Origin: RGIG995 sp045635765
GTDB taxonomy: Bacteria; Bacillota; Clostridia; Oscillospirales; UBA644
Direction of reading: 5' to 3'
Assembly: GCA_045635765.1 (NCBI GenBank)
Contig: JAZTWH010000001.1
Coordinates: 1 to 14,779, forward strand
Length of the DNA stretch: 14,779 nt
The translations under genes and the position numbers were made by a program. This document shows positions 13,160 through 14,779 of this stretch, piece by piece. The stretch's first letter is position 1. The number at the start of each line of letters is the position of its first letter. The notes beneath the pieces were generated by a model. The model made no database searches and was not told where the DNA came from. It worked only from the letters and a program-made list of their open reading frames with translations.

Positions 13160-14524
13160 ATGGATAAAATGTGGGCAGGGCGGTTTACCAAGCCCTCGGA
13201 CAAATTGGCGGACGACTTTAATTCGTCCCTTCCCTTCGACTGCCGGATGTACGCCCAGGACATCCGGGGGAGCATGGCCCACGCCGCCATGCTGGGAGCT
13301 CAGGGGATCATTTCTCAATCCGATGCCGACGAAATCATCGGAGGATTGGAAGGAATTTTAGCCGACCTTGATTCGGGAGCCCTGGAATTTGACTATTCCT
13401 GCGAAGATATTCATATGTTCGTGGAACAGGTTCTGACCCAACGGATCGGAGACACGGGCAAGCGGCTTCACACCGCCCGTTCCAGAAACGACCAGGTGGC
13501 CGTAGATCTGCGGATGTATCTGCGGGATGAATGTTCCCTCATAACCGACCGAATCAAAGAACTCATTGCAGTAATTGCCGACCAGGCACAGGCCCACAAG
13601 GACACCATTCTTCCCGGCTACACCCATCTCCAGCGGGCCCAACCCATCGTCTTTGGCCATCATCTGGCCGCCTACGGGATGATGCTGGCACGGGACCTGG
13701 GCAGAATTGCCGATACGGTCAAGCGGATGAACGTCTCCCCCTTAGGCTCCTGTGCCCTGGCCGGGACCACCTACCCCATCGACCGGAAGGCCACGGCCGC
13801 CGCCTTGGGATTCGACTCCCCCGCGGTCAACAGCCTGGACGGCGTTTCCGACCGGGATTACTGCGTGGAATTGCTTTCCGCGTTATCCTTGATCATGACC
13901 CACCTTTCCCGGTTCTCCGAGGAGATCATTCTCTGGTCCTCCTGGGAATTCCGCTTTGTGGAGCTGGACGACGCCTACACCACAGGCTCCAGCATCATGC
14001 CCCAAAAGAAGAATTCCGATATGGCGGAGCTGGTCCGGGGCAAAACGGGCAGAGTCTACGGAGATCTGATGGGAATGTTGACGGTCTTGAAGGGATTGCC
14101 CCTGGCCTACAACAAGGATATGCAGGAAGACAAAGAATGTATTTTTGATGCCGTAGACACAGTTAAGAAATGCCTTGAGATCTTTATCCCCATGATCCGC
14201 ACCATGAACGTCAACAAAGAACGGATGTATCGGGCGGCCCAGGAAGGCTTTATCAACGCCACCGACATCGCCGATTATCTGGTCCGCAAGGGATTGCCCT
14301 TCCGCACCGCCTACAAGATCGTCGGACAGATCGTCGGGCACTGTATTCAGACCCATCAAGTCCCGGACGATATGCCCTTGGAGGAGTACAAGGAATTCTC
14401 CGATTTGTTTGACGACGACCTCTACGCCGAAATCTGCTTGGAGACCTGCGTCAAAAAACGCACCTCCCAGGGAGCCCCCGGGGCCATGGACGAACAGATT
14501 TCCTTTTTGAAAAACTTACTGTAA
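13160..14524 (+). CDS. argH: Argininosuccinate lyase
   Basis: 454 residues, normal length. It splits argininosuccinate into arginine and fumarate, the last step of arginine synthesis, as a homotetramer of the fumarase/aspartase superfamily. The three conserved regions are present: TARSRNDQ (105-112), GYTHLQRAQP (153-162) and the signature loop GSSIMPQKKN (276-285) that carries the catalytic serine. The start at 13160 has GAGG seven bases upstream and follows the argG stop by 13 bases, an operon arrangement. The only terminator is after this gene. Nothing unusual is seen in length or active-site residues. Confidence 0.98.
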   Translation: MDKMWAGRFTKPSDKLADDFNSSLPFDCRMYAQDIRGSMAHAAMLGAQGIISQSDADEIIGGLEGILADLDSGALEFDYSCEDIHMFVEQVLTQRIGDTGKRLHTARSRNDQVAVDLRMYLRDECSLITDRIKELIAVIADQAQAHKDTILPGYTHLQRAQPIVFGHHLAAYGMMLARDLGRIADTVKRMNVSPLGSCALAGTTYPIDRKATAAALGFDSPAVNSLDGVSDRDYCVELLSALSLIMTHLSRFSEEIILWSSWEFRFVELDDAYTTGSSIMPQKKNSDMAELVRGKTGRVYGDLMGMLTVLKGLPLAYNKDMQEDKECIFDAVDTVKKCLEIFIPMIRTMNVNKERMYRAAQEGFINATDIADYLVRKGLPFRTAYKIVGQIVGHCIQTHQVPDDMPLEEYKEFSDLFDDDLYAEICLETCVKKRTSQGAPGAMDEQISFLKNLL

Positions 14525-14532
14525 CCTCGCGG

Positions 14533-14564
14533 GAATTCCGGCCGCAAGAGCCGGAATTCTTTTT
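14533..14564 (+). terminator. Rho-independent terminator of argGH
   Basis: GAATTCCGGC (14533-14542), a seven-base loop, GCCGGAATTC (14550-14559): a perfect 10-bp stem followed by five Ts. It lies eight bases past the argH stop codon. Confidence 0.93.
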
Positions 14565-14632
14565 GCGTTGATTCCGTTCCGTTCACCCCATTCCCCCTGG
14601 AATAAAAAGTGCATTTTTCGTGAAATTTCCTA

Positions 14633-14661
14633 TTGACAAGAAAAAAAAAGTGTGCTATAAT
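14633..14661 (+). promoter_or_regulatory. Consensus sigma-A promoter of nagB
   Basis: TTGACA (14633-14638), a 17-base spacer with a run of nine As, TGC (extended -10) and TATAAT (14656-14661): a perfect consensus promoter. Transcription would start near 14668. Confidence 0.92.
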
Positions 14662-14677
14662 AAACCGTAAAAATAAA

Positions 14678-14692
14678 TTCTGCTCTGCAGAA
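14678..14692 (+). promoter_or_regulatory. Small hairpin in the nagB leader
   Basis: TTCTGC-TCT-GCAGAA, a perfect 6-bp stem, ends seven bases before the AAGGAG ribosome binding site. It may be an operator half-palindrome or an mRNA stabiliser. I do not see the known NagR site pattern. Confidence 0.4.
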
Positions 14693-14710
14693 AACATTGA
14701 AGGAGATAAT

Positions 14711-14779
14711 ATGAAAGTCATCGTAACGAAAGACTACGCCGAAATGTCCGTTGCAACTGCAAAGATTGTCGCGGATCTG
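14711..14779 (+). CDS. nagB: Glucosamine-6-phosphate deaminase, N-terminal fragment (runs off the window)
   Basis: Only the first 23 codons are present: MKVIVTKDYAEMSVATAKIV and three more residues. This matches the usual beginning of NagB, which converts glucosamine 6-phosphate to fructose 6-phosphate and ammonia in amino-sugar use. The N-terminal beta strand and the (K/E)DY-EMS segment are the recognisable parts; the catalytic residues lie beyond the window. AAGGAG sits six bases before the ATG at 14711. With a perfect consensus promoter it should be strongly expressed or be under a repressor. The identification rests on a short stretch and could be a NagB-like paralogue. Confidence 0.7.
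   Translation, partial: MKVIVTKDYAEMSVATAKIVADL

Noticed and set aside
11803..13290. A 495-codon minus-strand open frame opposite argG
   Set aside because: It runs over argG and the start of argH and shows no family motif; it is a shadow of the real genes.

Overview
The window looks like a chromosomal segment from a Gram-positive anaerobe of the class Clostridia. The pointers are the PBP1A type with a Cys-rich C-terminal region, the Firmicutes-style strong Shine-Dalgarno sites, A/T-rich promoters in a moderately GC-rich coding background, a tryptophanyl-tRNA synthetase with an Fe-S-type cysteine pattern, and a nagB start typical of the phylum. Genus or species cannot be read from it. Nearly all genes are core or common accessory genes. 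I see no prophage, insertion sequence, CRISPR array, rRNA or tRNA.

Layout. 1-503 (+): 3' end of a D-Ala-D-Ala carboxypeptidase (DacF/PBP5 type) carrying an in-frame TAA three codons after its KTG motif. 415-1326 (-): a pseudouridine synthase (RluB/RsuA type) whose terminator and last codons lie inside the 3' end of the convergent carboxypeptidase. 1327-1780: no gene, but two repeat families, five roughly 43-bp tandem units and five degenerate TGAGGGC-type units. 1781-4825 (-): class A penicillin-binding protein with a TTG start, its own promoter and a long Ser/Thr/Asp-rich tail. 4892-6149 (-): an unrecognised protein with 27 cysteines, with promoter, 5' leader hairpin and terminator. 6234-8685 (-): an AraC-family regulator followed by an ADP-ribosylglycohydrolase-family protein with its own promoter, overlapped by a large inverted repeat. 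8779-9882 (-): trpS with promoter and terminator. 9883-9964: short hairpin-forming direct repeats. 9991-11613 (-): a CLC anion transporter with a C-terminal TrkA_C-like domain. 11764-14564 (+): argG-argH with promoter, candidate arginine-repressor sites and a strong terminator. 14633-14779 (+): consensus promoter and the first 23 codons of nagB.

How the genes relate. argG and argH form one operon for the last two steps of arginine synthesis. The AraC regulator and the glycohydrolase form a probable local regulatory pair. The carboxypeptidase and PBP1A both act on peptidoglycan but are separated by rluB and are not co-transcribed. The other genes are single transcription units with their own promoters and terminators. 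Most promoters here combine a -35 close to TTGACA or TTGCAA, a 17-bp spacer and an extended -10 (TGn before TATAAT).

The least explained items are the cysteine-rich protein at 4937-6052 with its hairpin leader, the repeat block at 1332-1761, the repeats upstream of trpS, and the palindrome over the glycohydrolase promoter. None of these amounts to clear evidence for a new multi-gene system.
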